DNA from: an uncultured Eubacteriales bacterium
GTDB taxonomy: Bacteria; Bacillota; Clostridia; Oscillospirales; Oscillospiraceae
Direction of reading: 5' to 3'
NCBI GenBank assembly: GCA_934597725.1
Contig: CAKTSK010000011.1
Coordinates: forward strand, 1 to 63,661
Length of the DNA stretch: 63,661 nucleotides
A program made the position numbers and the translations under genes. This document shows positions 32,778-40,992 of the stretch, piece by piece (position 1 is the first letter of the stretch; each line of letters opens with the position of its first letter). The notes below the pieces were generated by a model. That model made no database searches and was not told the DNA's origin. It was given only the letters and a program-made list of their open reading frames with translations.

Positions 32778-33986
32778 TCAGGACAGGACCAGAAGGATGA
32801 CTTGGGCGATCACCACCACCGACAGCAGCGCGATGGGGTAGGTGGCGGCATAGGCGGCGGCCACAGACTCGGTCTTGGCCACGGAGATGAGGGTCCCCAG
32901 GGCGGGCGTGGAGGTCATGCCGCCGGTGATGGAGCCCAGATTGTTGAGCAGGGAGAGCTTGAGCACATAGCGGGCGAAGAGATAGCCCACGATCATAGGC
33001 AGCAGGGTCATCACGATGCCGTAGAGGAAATAGATGGCGTCGAAGAACTCCACAAAGCGCGACCCGCCCGCGACACCGGCCCCGATGAGGAAGAGGACCA
33101 GCCCCAGCTCCCGCATGGATTTCAGCGTGGTCTGGGTGGGCATCATCTGCAGCGGCCCCAGATGACCGAAGTGGCCGAAAATCAGGCCGGAGAGGATACA
33201 GCCGCCGGTGGTGGTCAGGGAAAAGCTGCCGATCTTGACGCTGCCCACCAGAATGCCGCAGACGATGGCCAGGGCCAGGGGCATCAGGCCGAAGGTGTCC
33301 ACTTGGAGCCGCGCCTTGGCGGAGGACGTCCGGGCCGCCGCAGAGACCTGGGTCAGGCGCTGCCGCTCGGTTTCCAGATCCGCGTTGGTGAGCTTGGGGA
33401 TGAGCTGCACGAACAGGACCACCCCCACCACGCCGAAGAGGTAGGCGATGCCGTACCCCACGGAGACCAGGGATTCCAGGTGGGCAGAGGCTACGGTGGC
33501 TTTGGCGGCAGAGAAGGCCGGGGTGGAAGTGAGCGCGCCGGCCAGCAGCCCCACCAGGATGGCGGTGAATTCCTCCTGGGAGAGGTCTGTGGTGTGGCGG
33601 CCGATGAGGATGCACAGCACACAGGCCAGCCCGCCGAAGAGGGTGATCACCAGCCCCAGAAAGACATAGGACCGGAAATTCCGCCGCAGGTTATCCAGGA
33701 AGGTGGGGCCGGCGATGAAGCCCACGGAGGTGACAAAAAACATCAGCCCCAGGTTTTCCACGATCTTCAGCCCGTCGGCCACATAGGAACTGCCGGCGAC
33801 GGTAAGCTGATCGGCCAGAAAGGGATAGCCGAAGCAGCCGAAGAGAAGGGCGGCCACAAAGACGCCGGCGGTCCCCAGGTTGATTCCCTGAATGGTGATC
33901 CGCCCCAGAAGATACCCCGCCGCCGCGATGAGAAAAACGCAGAGGACCAGCACGACGGTCCCTGAGAGAGAAACAGTACAGGACAT
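32778..33986 (-). CDS. AspT/YidE-like transporter of the aspartate-alanine exchanger family
   Basis: The 402-residue membrane protein is made of two homologous halves (about 1-170 and 205-400), each with the family-type segment: FVTSVGFIAGPTFLDNLR and LFLIGAGVAGGSRFVEFF, plus paired GALTSTPAF and GGMTSTPALG motifs. It lacks the central TrkA-C (RCK) domains of full-length AspT, so it is a compact version. ATG 33986 follows GGAAGGAAGG. It lies between gcvPB and the dehydrogenase in a presumed operon. Exchange or uptake of an amino acid is inferred from family and context. Confidence 0.82.
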   Translation of the reverse strand: MSCTVSLSGTVVLVLCVFLIAAAGYLLGRITIQGINLGTAGVFVAALLFGCFGYPFLADQLTVAGSSYVADGLKIVENLGLMFFVTSVGFIAGPTFLDNLRRNFRSYVFLGLVITLFGGLACVLCILIGRHTTDLSQEEFTAILVGLLAGALTSTPAFSAAKATVASAHLESLVSVGYGIAYLFGVVGVVLFVQLIPKLTNADLETERQRLTQVSAAARTSSAKARLQVDTFGLMPLALAIVCGILVGSVKIGSFSLTTTGGCILSGLIFGHFGHLGPLQMMPTQTTLKSMRELGLVLFLIGAGVAGGSRFVEFFDAIYFLYGIVMTLLPMIVGYLFARYVLKLSLLNNLGSITGGMTSTPALGTLISVAKTESVAAAYAATYPIALLSVVVIAQVILLVLS

Positions 33987-34014
33987 GACGATCCCTTCCT
34001 TCCTGCGGCAGCCC

Positions 34015-35568
34015 TCACCGGGCCTTCCGTTTTTGATAGGCCCGCCAGGTGCAGGCAAAGGTATCCATGTTTTCCAGCCGGTCTCCGGTCAGCTGGGTGG
34101 CCAGGGCGGCGTGGTGGGGGGCGGTCTTTACCTGCTGGGGCTGGGTGCGGGCCTCCTGGGCGATGGAGGCCAGGGCGGCGGCATACTCGTCGATGTCGTC
34201 CTTGGAGTAGGTCTCGCAGGCCTCCGGGGTAAAGGGTTCCGGGATGATGGCGGGGTGATGGCTGGCAAAATAGCTCTGGAAGCCGTAGTCCACGATCCGC
34301 CGGTCGATGTCGTCTGTGGTGACGCCGGTCTCCTGGGTCAGCCCCTCCCAGCTCAGCCGGGCCTGCTCTAAGCGGCGTTTGCCCGGGGCCATGGGCATGG
34401 AAAGCCCCTCTACGGAAGAGAGTTTTTCCAGCAGGTAGTTGTTGTTGAGGATGGCCAGCTCCGAGACCTCTTTGAGGCCCTCGGCCCCCATGGTGCGGAT
34501 GTAGGCGTAGGCCCGCAGGACCACCGACGGGACCCCGTAGTATTTCCGCAGCTTTCCGATGGAGTGGGGGCGGTCGTAGGACAGGTAGTACCGGGCGCCG
34601 TCAAACTCCACCGTCGGCAGAGGCAGATATTTGGCCAGTTCCTGGGTGCAGCCCTGGGCGCCCGAACCGGGTCCCTGGCTGCCGTGGGGGGAGGCAAAGG
34701 TCTTGTGCAGGTTGAACTGACACAGATCGAAGCCGGCGTCCCGGGCGCGGGTGATGCCCATGAGGCCGTTGAGGTTGGCCTGGTCATAGACGCACAGCCC
34801 CCCGGCGGCGTGGACGATGTCCACGAATTCCCGGATCTTTTCGTTGTAGATCCCGGTGTCCTCGGGGTTGGTGATGAGCAGCCCGGCGGTGCGGGGGGAG
34901 ACGGCGGCTTTCAGCGCCTCCAGGTCGGGCAGGCCGCTCTGGTCGGGGTAGAGGGTGATGACCTTGTAGCCCAGGGCGGCGGCAGTGCCGGCGTTGCCGG
35001 GGTGGGAGAGGATGGTGGTGATGATCTCGTCCCGCTGCTCCCCCTCGCCCCGGTCCTGGTGATAGGCCCGGATGATGGCGACGTTGGAGAAGATGCCCTG
35101 GGAGCCGCCGGCGGGATTCAGACTGAAACGGTCCATGCCGGAGATGGCCTTCAGGTATTGCTCTGTCTCATAGAGGACCTGAAGGATACCCTGGGTGGTG
35201 GAGGGGTCCTGATAGGGGTGCAGCTCCGCAAAGCGGGGGTCCCGGACAAACTGCTCATGGACCTTGGGATTGTACTTCATGGTGCAGGTCCCCAGGCCGA
35301 TGTCGATGTTCAGGTCCGCGCCGATGGTCTCCTGAGACAGGCGCAGATAGTGGCGCAGCAGCTGCATCTGTCCCAGCTCGGGCAGCTTGGGCGGCGTCTG
35401 CCGCCGGTAGCCCTGGGGCAGCAGCGCGGCAGGATCGCCCGCCCCTTGCGCGACGGCAGGCTCCAGCGGCTCGACCAGCGTGGCCCGCTGGCCAGGGGAA
35501 CCCATTTCCATCAGGATCGGCTCATCCCAGCGGGCCTGGTGAAACTCTCGTGTTCCGTTTCGTTTCAT
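34015..35568 (-). CDS. gcvPB: glycine dehydrogenase (decarboxylating) subunit 2
   Basis: The 517-residue C-terminal half of the P protein carries the PLP lysine K289 in FNLHKTFASPHG. It has the expected DIGLGTCTMKYNPK, HPYQDPSTTQG and SLNPAGGSQG. With GcvPA it decarboxylates glycine and loads the methylamine on GcvH. ATG 35568 follows GGGAGGG and overlaps the gcvPA stop by 4 nt. No gcvT, gcvH or lpd lies in the operon, which is unusual. Length is typical (about 480-520). Confidence 0.95.
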   Translation of the reverse strand: MKRNGTREFHQARWDEPILMEMGSPGQRATLVEPLEPAVAQGAGDPAALLPQGYRRQTPPKLPELGQMQLLRHYLRLSQETIGADLNIDIGLGTCTMKYNPKVHEQFVRDPRFAELHPYQDPSTTQGILQVLYETEQYLKAISGMDRFSLNPAGGSQGIFSNVAIIRAYHQDRGEGEQRDEIITTILSHPGNAGTAAALGYKVITLYPDQSGLPDLEALKAAVSPRTAGLLITNPEDTGIYNEKIREFVDIVHAAGGLCVYDQANLNGLMGITRARDAGFDLCQFNLHKTFASPHGSQGPGSGAQGCTQELAKYLPLPTVEFDGARYYLSYDRPHSIGKLRKYYGVPSVVLRAYAYIRTMGAEGLKEVSELAILNNNYLLEKLSSVEGLSMPMAPGKRRLEQARLSWEGLTQETGVTTDDIDRRIVDYGFQSYFASHHPAIIPEPFTPEACETYSKDDIDEYAAALASIAQEARTQPQQVKTAPHHAALATQLTGDRLENMDTFACTWRAYQKRKAR

Positions 35569-36968
35569 GGGGTCGTCCCTCCCAAAATGGATTCCAGCGC
35601 GGCGCGCAGGGTCTCGATGTCTGCCGCAGTGGTGAGGTCGCTGACACAGTAGAGGGCAAAGCCCTGGTAATCGGGGAAGGCCCGGCCCAGGTCGATCCCG
35701 CCGAAGATGTTCTGCGCCAGCAGCGCCTGGTTGATCGCCTCGACGCTTTTCCCCGTGGCCCGGAAGTCCACCAGGAACTCCTGGAAGAAGGTCCCGCCGC
35801 CGGGGTTTGCGGTCACGCCGGGCAGGGTGGACAGGACCCGGGCGGCGTAGGCGGCGGTGGAGAGGATGCGCTCTCCCAGCTCCGCCATTCCTTGGGGTCC
35901 CATGGCGGCCAGATAGCTGCCCGCGACGATGGCCCACAGGCCGCATTCGGTGCCGAAATATTCCTTGGCCTTTTCCCGGGAGGCGTGGCTGCACCGGTAA
36001 TAGAGGGCGCGGCCCCAGCCGTATTGCCCCTCCTTCTGGGTCTCGCTGATGCCGTAGAGATAGGTAGGCAGTTCGTTGACGTAGGCCGGGTCGTTGTCCA
36101 TGGCCAGGAAGCCGCCGCAGCCGCTGCCATACTGCATGTGGATGCCAAGGGGCTGGATGTCGCCGCAGGTGATGTCCGCACCGTAGCGGACGGGGGGCTC
36201 CAGGACCCCCAGGGAGGACACCTCCGGCATGACGATCCCCACGGCCCCGGCCTGGTGGGCCAGCGCCATCACCTGCCGGGCCTCCGGCTGGAAGGCCCCC
36301 AGGAAGGAGGGATTTTCCAAAAATACCGCAGCGGTGCGGGGAGAGAGCTTGGCCTGAAGATCCTGCAAGTCCAGCACGCCCAAGGGGTCCTCTACGGGGA
36401 CCAGACGGCCAAAGGGGGCGCAGTAGGCGGCGGCCTGGGACCGGATCTCCGGGTTCATGTGGGCGGGGATCAGGATCTCCTCCCGCCCCGGCCGCAGGCG
36501 CAGGGCCATGCGGAAGGCGGAGGAGACCGCCTGTCCGGCGTCGTAGGTGGGGTAGCTGACCACGTCCAGCTCCAGCAGCTCTGCCATCATGCTGGCGTAC
36601 TCAAAGATGGCCTGCATTTTGCCGTGGTCGGAATAGGTGTCGCCGCAGTAAGCGGTCAGAAACTCCGCCCGGTTGGCGATCTCATCGCAAATGGCGGGAA
36701 TGGCCCGCTGGTAACAGCCTGCCCCCAGGAAGCTGAGGGCCTCGGCGGTGGAGGTGTTTTTGGCCAGCAGCTGCTGGATGTGCCGCTTGAGCGCCTGTTC
36801 GCTGGACAGGGGCGCGGGCAGGTCCATGGCGCCGGAAAAGAGCAGATCCTCGGGGATGACAGAACGGTAGATCTCCGAGACATCGGAGACCCCCACCGCA
36901 GCCAGCATCTCCTCTCGGATGCGCGGCACACTGTTGGGCAGATAGGGGTGTACAAAGGAAGTATGCAA
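35565..36968 (-). CDS. gcvPA: glycine dehydrogenase (decarboxylating) subunit 1
   Basis: The 467-residue N-terminal half of the P protein has recognisable motifs FLGAGCYQRAIP, TAYCGDTYSDHGKMQ, SYPTYDAGQA and GGGFLAMDN-like GCGGFLAMDNDPAYVNELP. TTG 36968 follows GGGAGGG. It opens an operon with gcvPB, an AspT-like transporter and a dehydrogenase, transcribed from a promoter with a 19-bp spacer next to a divergent MerR regulator. No glycine riboswitch is seen in the 5' leader of about 50 nt; it is too short to hold one. Confidence 0.94.
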   Translation of the reverse strand: MHTSFVHPYLPNSVPRIREEMLAAVGVSDVSEIYRSVIPEDLLFSGAMDLPAPLSSEQALKRHIQQLLAKNTSTAEALSFLGAGCYQRAIPAICDEIANRAEFLTAYCGDTYSDHGKMQAIFEYASMMAELLELDVVSYPTYDAGQAVSSAFRMALRLRPGREEILIPAHMNPEIRSQAAAYCAPFGRLVPVEDPLGVLDLQDLQAKLSPRTAAVFLENPSFLGAFQPEARQVMALAHQAGAVGIVMPEVSSLGVLEPPVRYGADITCGDIQPLGIHMQYGSGCGGFLAMDNDPAYVNELPTYLYGISETQKEGQYGWGRALYYRCSHASREKAKEYFGTECGLWAIVAGSYLAAMGPQGMAELGERILSTAAYAARVLSTLPGVTANPGGGTFFQEFLVDFRATGKSVEAINQALLAQNIFGGIDLGRAFPDYQGFALYCVSDLTTAADIETLRAALESILGGTTP

Positions 36969-37023
36969 GAATGTCTCCCTCCCGTCTGAGAATGGTGGCC
37001 CGGATGGATACCGGGATACTTAC

Positions 37024-37054
37024 AGTATAAAGGTTCCCAAGTGGGGAAAGTCAA
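37024..37054 (-). promoter_or_regulatory. MerR-type promoter of the gcvPA operon
   Basis: Minus-strand TTGACT (complement of 37049-37054), 19-bp spacer, TATACT (complement of 37024-37029). The spacer contains a perfect dyad TTCCC-CACTT-GGGAA. This is the standard layout for activation by a MerR-family protein, and one is encoded divergently at 37302. Confidence 0.82.
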
Positions 37055-37060
37055 GGGATG

Positions 37061-37301
37061 TTTGGGGGAGAAAATTTCCCGTGCAGAGGGGAAAAAGGGA
37101 GGGGGTTTTTTGAAAAAACAAGGAATTCAAGAGGAATCGAGAAAAAAAGATTGAAAATTTCCAAAAAAATGAGAAAATATACCTTGTCAAACCTTCTTCT
37201 GTGGGGAAGGTTTTTGTCAGAAAAAAGCGGGAAGGGACTGGTTTCGTCAAGTCCTCTGCCGTGGAGCTGCCAGAACACAGCAGGAAAGGAGCGCGGGGAA
37301 G
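37061..37301 (+). other. A-tract-rich leader and promoter region of the MerR gene
   Basis: No gene. The segment is much richer in A than its surroundings, with phased A-runs (37091-37200) that may curve the DNA. A plus-strand -35-like TTGAAA lies at 37151 with AT-rich -10 candidates about 20 bp later. A short hairpin, AACCTT / AAGGTT followed by TTTTT (37190-37215), then precedes the gene and could attenuate it. Confidence 0.5.
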
Positions 37302-38174
37302 ATGAAGGAAGCGCGGTATACCGTGGGGGAGATGGCCAACCTCTGCAACGTCACAGCCAAGCAGCTGCGGTACTACGACCAGCAGGGGCTGCTCCGACCG
37401 GCCCACCGGGACGAGCGGAACGGCTATCGGTATTATGATCACAGCCAGATCGAGGAGGTGCTGCTGCTGAACAACCTGCGGGAATTGGATCTGCCCAAGG
37501 AAAAGATCGCCTTTCTGATGAAAGAGCGGGATCTGCACACCCTGTCCCGGGAACTGAAAGCCCACCTGTATGAGGTCCGGCGGGAACGGGACGCCACGGT
37601 GGCCCGGTACGATGCCCTGATCGACAGCATCCTGCGGCTGCTGGGCGGCATTGCGCTGGTGAGCGGGCCGCCGGCCCAGGGGGAACCGGCGATCTCGCTG
37701 GTGGACGTGCCCTCCTCGTGGGTGGCCTATACCCGCTACCGCTGCTATTGGAAGGCCAGCCGGCTGTTCATCTCCCGCCGGGCGGAGCTGCTGAAGATCA
37801 TGGACCGGGCGGGGCTGGAGCCTGTGGACGTGAATATGGCGATCTTTCATTCCGACTATAAAAAACAGTTCAGCAGCGATCCGGCAGACTATGAGGGGGA
37901 CCTGGAGGTCTGTTACCGGCTCAAGCATCCCCAGCCCCAGCATCCCAACTGCCGGCTGCTGGCCGGGTTTCGCAGCGTCTCCTGCCTCTATGTGGGGCCG
38001 TATGCCGACATGCTGCCCGCCTACCTGGCCCTGGAACACTACGCGGACTGCCGGGGGTTGCGTTTGCAGGGGACCTCTATGGAGGAATACCTGATCGGCG
38101 CGACCATGACCGCCAACCCGCAGAACTACGTCACCCGGCTCTACCTTCCGTTGGCGGAAGGACCGGAAAAATAA
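37302..38174 (+). CDS. MerR family regulator with GyrI-like effector domain
   Basis: The 290-residue protein has an N-terminal MerR HTH (YTVGEMANLCNVTAKQLRYY, then NGYRYYDHSQ), a dimerisation helix (about 80-110) and a C-terminal GyrI-like effector-binding domain (about 125-285; SWVAYTRYRCYWKASRLF). ATG follows GGAAAGGAGCGCGGGG. It resembles the regulator at 3.8 kb but faces gcvPA, whose promoter has a 19-bp spacer and dyad. It is thus the probable activator of the glycine decarboxylase/transporter/dehydrogenase operon in response to an unknown ligand. Confidence 0.9.
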   Translation: MKEARYTVGEMANLCNVTAKQLRYYDQQGLLRPAHRDERNGYRYYDHSQIEEVLLLNNLRELDLPKEKIAFLMKERDLHTLSRELKAHLYEVRRERDATVARYDALIDSILRLLGGIALVSGPPAQGEPAISLVDVPSSWVAYTRYRCYWKASRLFISRRAELLKIMDRAGLEPVDVNMAIFHSDYKKQFSSDPADYEGDLEVCYRLKHPQPQHPNCRLLAGFRSVSCLYVGPYADMLPAYLALEHYADCRGLRLQGTSMEEYLIGATMTANPQNYVTRLYLPLAEGPEK

Positions 38175-38180
38175 ACGAAA

Positions 38181-38219
38181 CCGCCGGCCACACCTGGAAC
38201 GTGCAGGGGTGGCCGGCGG
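38181..38219 (+). terminator. hairpin after the second MerR gene
   Basis: CCGCCGGCCAC / GTGGCCGGCGG stem, followed by CCTTGTC. There is only a weak T-run. Confidence 0.65.
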
Positions 38220-38229
38220 CCTTGTCAAG

Positions 38230-38275
38230 AAAAAACCTGTCCCCGCCCCGAGACGTTCGGGGCGGGGACAGGTTT
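38230..38275 (-). terminator. terminator of asnS
   Basis: CCTGTCCCCGCCCCGA / TCGGGGCGGGGACAGG stem with a 4-5-nt loop. On the minus strand it is followed by TTTTTTC, 31 nt after the asnS stop. Confidence 0.88.
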
Positions 38276-38306
38276 GCTGTTTGGCAGAACAAATGGAGCC
38301 GGAGGC

Positions 38307-39701
38307 TCAGAAGTCGGCGCTGCCCACGGTTCTGGGATGGGGCAGAACGTCGCGGATGTTGGCGATGCCGGTCAGATACATGACCATCCGCTCGAAGCCC
38401 AGGCCGAAGCCGGCGTGCTTGCAGGAGCCATAGCGGCGCAGGTCCAGGTACCACCAGTAGTCCTGGGGGTCCATGCCCAGCTCCTTGATGCGGGCTTCCA
38501 GCACATCCAGACGCTCTTCACGCTGGCTGCCGCCGATGATCTCCCCGATGCCGGGGACCAGACAGTCGGCGGCGGCGACGGTCTTGCCGTCGTCGTTCAG
38601 ACGCATGTAGAAAGCCTTGATGTCCTTGGGGTAGTCGGTGACGAACACCGGGCGCTTGTAGATCTGCTCGGTGAGGAACCGCTCGTGCTCGGTTTGCAGG
38701 TCGGTGCCCCACTCGACCTTGAAGTCGAACTTGTCGTTGTGCTGCTGCAGGATCTCCACGGCCTCGGTGTAGCTCACCCGGCCGAAGTCCGAGGAGGCCA
38801 CATGCTCCAGCCGCTCCAGCAGGCCCTTGTCCACGAAGGAGTTGAAGAAGTCCATCTCCTGGGGGCAGCGGGCCAGCACGGTGCGGATGACATACTTGAT
38901 CATGTCCTCGGCCACGTCCATGTCGCCGGCCAGATCACAGAAGGCCATCTCCGGCTCGATCATCCAGAACTCGGCGGCGTGGCGCTGGGTGTTGGAGTTC
39001 TCTGCCCGGAAGGTGGGGCCGAAGGTGTAGACGTTGCCGAAGGCCATGGCGAAGTTTTCCGCGTTGAGCTGGCCGGAAACGGTGAGGCTGGCGGGCTTGC
39101 CGAAGAAGTCCTGGCTGTAGTCCACCTGGCCGTTTTCCAGCCGGGGGGCGTTCTCGGGGTCCAGGGTGGTCACCCGGAACATCTCGCCGGCGCCTTCGCA
39201 GTCGGAGGCGGTGATGATGGGGGTGTGGACATAGACAAAGCCCCGCTCCTGGAAGAACTCATGGATGGCGAAAGCAGCCACCGAGCGCACCCGGAAGGCG
39301 GCGGAGAAGAGGTTGGTCCGGGGGCGCAGATGGGCCACCGTCCGCAGGAACTCCACCCCGTGGCGCTTCTTTTGCAGGGGATATTCCGGGGCGGAGGTGC
39401 CCTCCACCTGGATGCTGTCAGCCTTGATCTCCAGGGGCTGCTTGGCCTGGGGGGTGAGGACCACGGTGCCGTGGACGATGAGGGCGGCGCCCACATTCTG
39501 CTTGGCGATCTCCTTATAGTTGTCCAGGCTTTCTTCGGCGAAGACCACCTGGATGCTCTTGAAGCAGCTGCCGTCGTTGAGCTCGATAAACCCAAAGTTC
39601 TTCATGTCGCGGATGGTACGGGTCCAGCCGCAGACGGTCACGGCCTGACCGTCGTAGTGTTCCATGTCCGCAAAGATGCGGGCGATTTCCGTGCGTTTCA
39701 T
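38307..39701 (-). CDS. asnS: asparagine--tRNA ligase
   Basis: The 464-residue class IIb aminoacyl-tRNA synthetase has an N-terminal OB-fold anticodon domain (GWTRTIRDMKNFGFIELNDG at about 20-40), class II motif 2 (FRAENSNTQRHAAEFWMIEP) and motif 3 (GFGLGFERMVMYLTG). The order and the NT of motif 2 fit AsnRS rather than AspRS. ATG 39701 follows AAAGGAC. It has its own promoter (TTGTCA-17-TACAAT); no T-box leader fits in the roughly 35-nt untranslated region. Confidence 0.96.
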   Translation of the reverse strand: MKRTEIARIFADMEHYDGQAVTVCGWTRTIRDMKNFGFIELNDGSCFKSIQVVFAEESLDNYKEIAKQNVGAALIVHGTVVLTPQAKQPLEIKADSIQVEGTSAPEYPLQKKRHGVEFLRTVAHLRPRTNLFSAAFRVRSVAAFAIHEFFQERGFVYVHTPIITASDCEGAGEMFRVTTLDPENAPRLENGQVDYSQDFFGKPASLTVSGQLNAENFAMAFGNVYTFGPTFRAENSNTQRHAAEFWMIEPEMAFCDLAGDMDVAEDMIKYVIRTVLARCPQEMDFFNSFVDKGLLERLEHVASSDFGRVSYTEAVEILQQHNDKFDFKVEWGTDLQTEHERFLTEQIYKRPVFVTDYPKDIKAFYMRLNDDGKTVAAADCLVPGIGEIIGGSQREERLDVLEARIKELGMDPQDYWWYLDLRRYGSCKHAGFGLGFERMVMYLTGIANIRDVLPHPRTVGSADF

Positions 39702-39741
39702 GTTGCGTCTGTCCTTTCGGGTGTGAAATAAGGTATCTGCT

Positions 39742-39770
39742 ATTGTACTACAGAGACTGGGGGCTGACAA
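39742..39770 (-). promoter_or_regulatory. sigma-A promoter of asnS
   Basis: Minus-strand TTGTCA (complement of 39765-39770), 17-bp spacer, TACAAT (complement of 39742-39747). Confidence 0.8.
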
Positions 39771-39779
39771 GGGGGCGTC

Positions 39780-40289
39780 TCAGCGGGCCAGCCGCGTTTC
39801 CACCGGGACAAAACGGCGGTTGGCTTTGCCGGTGACGTGGCGGGGCCGGATGCACACCAGCGCGGTGCGGGCGCCCAGCTTTTCCAGGTATCGCTGGCCG
39901 ATGTCCTGGGAGACCTGCCCCAGCTGGAAGGTAAAGGCGCGGAGGACCGCGTCTCGTTCTGCGGGGTCCTCCACCAGCCGGGCCTGGCCATAGACGATGA
40001 CGCTCTCATACTCCTCGGTGATGTGTTCCGGGACCAGGTGCGCCCGGGGAACGACGGTGAAGCACACCCGGTCGTCCCGGGCAATGGCCTGGATCAGGTA
40101 AGCCTGGGGGGAACAATGGAGGTAGAGGCAGTCCTCCCGCAGCAGATAGTTCATGGGCACGGCGTAAGGCCAGCCGTCCTCTTCGGTGGTGGCCAGGATG
40201 CCGTGGTTCTCCTGCCAGAGCAGCGCCCAGGTCTCCTCCTGAGAGAGCTGGCGGTCAGCCCGGCGCATGGGGCGAAACGAGGTTGGCAT
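39780..40289 (-). CDS. pyridoxamine 5'-phosphate oxidase family (NimA-like) flavoprotein
   Basis: The 169-residue split-barrel FMN protein starts FRPMRRADRQLSQEE, as NimA/PNPOx-like proteins do, with the flavin-binding strand GILATTEEDGWPYAVPMNY and CLYLHCSPQAYLIQAI. Members reduce flavin-linked substrates, and NimA homologues are linked with 5-nitroimidazole reduction; the physiological role is uncertain. The ATG follows GAGGAGCC. It starts 26 nt after udk, so it is probably the last gene of prfC-udk-PNPOx. Confidence 0.88.
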   Translation of the reverse strand: MPTSFRPMRRADRQLSQEETWALLWQENHGILATTEEDGWPYAVPMNYLLREDCLYLHCSPQAYLIQAIARDDRVCFTVVPRAHLVPEHITEEYESVIVYGQARLVEDPAERDAVLRAFTFQLGQVSQDIGQRYLEKLGARTALVCIRPRHVTGKANRRFVPVETRLAR

Positions 40290-40314
40290 GGGCGTGGCTC
40301 CTCTCTGTGCTGGG

Positions 40315-40950
40315 TCACTGTTCTGAGACGATGTCTCCGTGCTCGATGTGGTAGGCGATGCGCTGCATGATCATCATGATGGCCACCCGGTTCTCGCCCC
40401 CTTCGGGGACGATCAGGTCGGCGTAGCGTTTGGAGGGCTCTACGAACTGCTCGTGCATGGGCTTGACGGTGGCGAGGTATTGCTCCGCCGCCGCTTCCAG
40501 GCTCCGCCCGCGCTCGTTCACGTCCTGCAAGATCCGCCGCAGCAGACGCACATCGGCGTCGGTGTCCACATAGAGCTTGATGTCCAGCAGGTCCCGCAGG
40601 GCCTTGTTGTCAAAAATGAGGATGCCTTCCACCAGGATGACCTTGGCGGGGGAGACGGTGCGGGTCTCCTCGGCCCGGTCGTGCCGGGTGAAGTCATAGA
40701 CCGGGCACTGCACCGTGGCCCCGTCCCGCAGGGCCTCCAGGTCGCGGATGAGCTGGTCGGTGTCAAAGGCGGCGGGGTGGTCGTAGTTCAGGGTCTGCCG
40801 CTCCTCCAGGGAGAGGTCAGGGTGGGGGGTGTAGTAGCTGTCGTGGGTCAGAACGGTCACGTCCTGGCCGAACTGCTCCTGCAGCCGTTCCACCAGGGTC
40901 GTTTTGCCGGAGCCGGTGCCGCCGGCGATGCCAATGATAAGGGGTTTCAT
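40315..40950 (-). CDS. udk: uridine kinase
   Basis: The 211-residue cytoplasmic P-loop kinase phosphorylates uridine and cytidine in pyrimidine salvage. Walker A GGTGSGKTT lies at about residues 8-16, followed by the HDSYYTPHPDLSLEERQTLNYDHP segment (here in two parts) that binds the nucleoside, and VKPMHEQFVEPSKRYADLIVPEGG near the C-terminus. ATG 40950 is preferred to the frame start at 40959 because GGAGGTGA sits 5 nt ahead. It lies 42 nt after prfC. Confidence 0.95.
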   Translation of the reverse strand: MKPLIIGIAGGTGSGKTTLVERLQEQFGQDVTVLTHDSYYTPHPDLSLEERQTLNYDHPAAFDTDQLIRDLEALRDGATVQCPVYDFTRHDRAEETRTVSPAKVILVEGILIFDNKALRDLLDIKLYVDTDADVRLLRRILQDVNERGRSLEAAAEQYLATVKPMHEQFVEPSKRYADLIVPEGGENRVAIMMIMQRIAYHIEHGDIVSEQ

Positions 40951-40992
40951 TCCGGTCACCTCCAGGAGTTGTCTGGGGTGGGGGCGAGAGGG

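Noticed and set aside
36969..37060. Glycine riboswitch upstream of gcvPA
   Set aside because: The predicted leader is only about 50 nt and contains no tandem glycine-aptamer features; regulation by the MerR-type dyad is a better fit.
39702..39770. T-box leader for asnS
   Set aside because: The promoter lies about 40-70 nt before the start codon, too close for a T-box, and no terminator/antiterminator is present.
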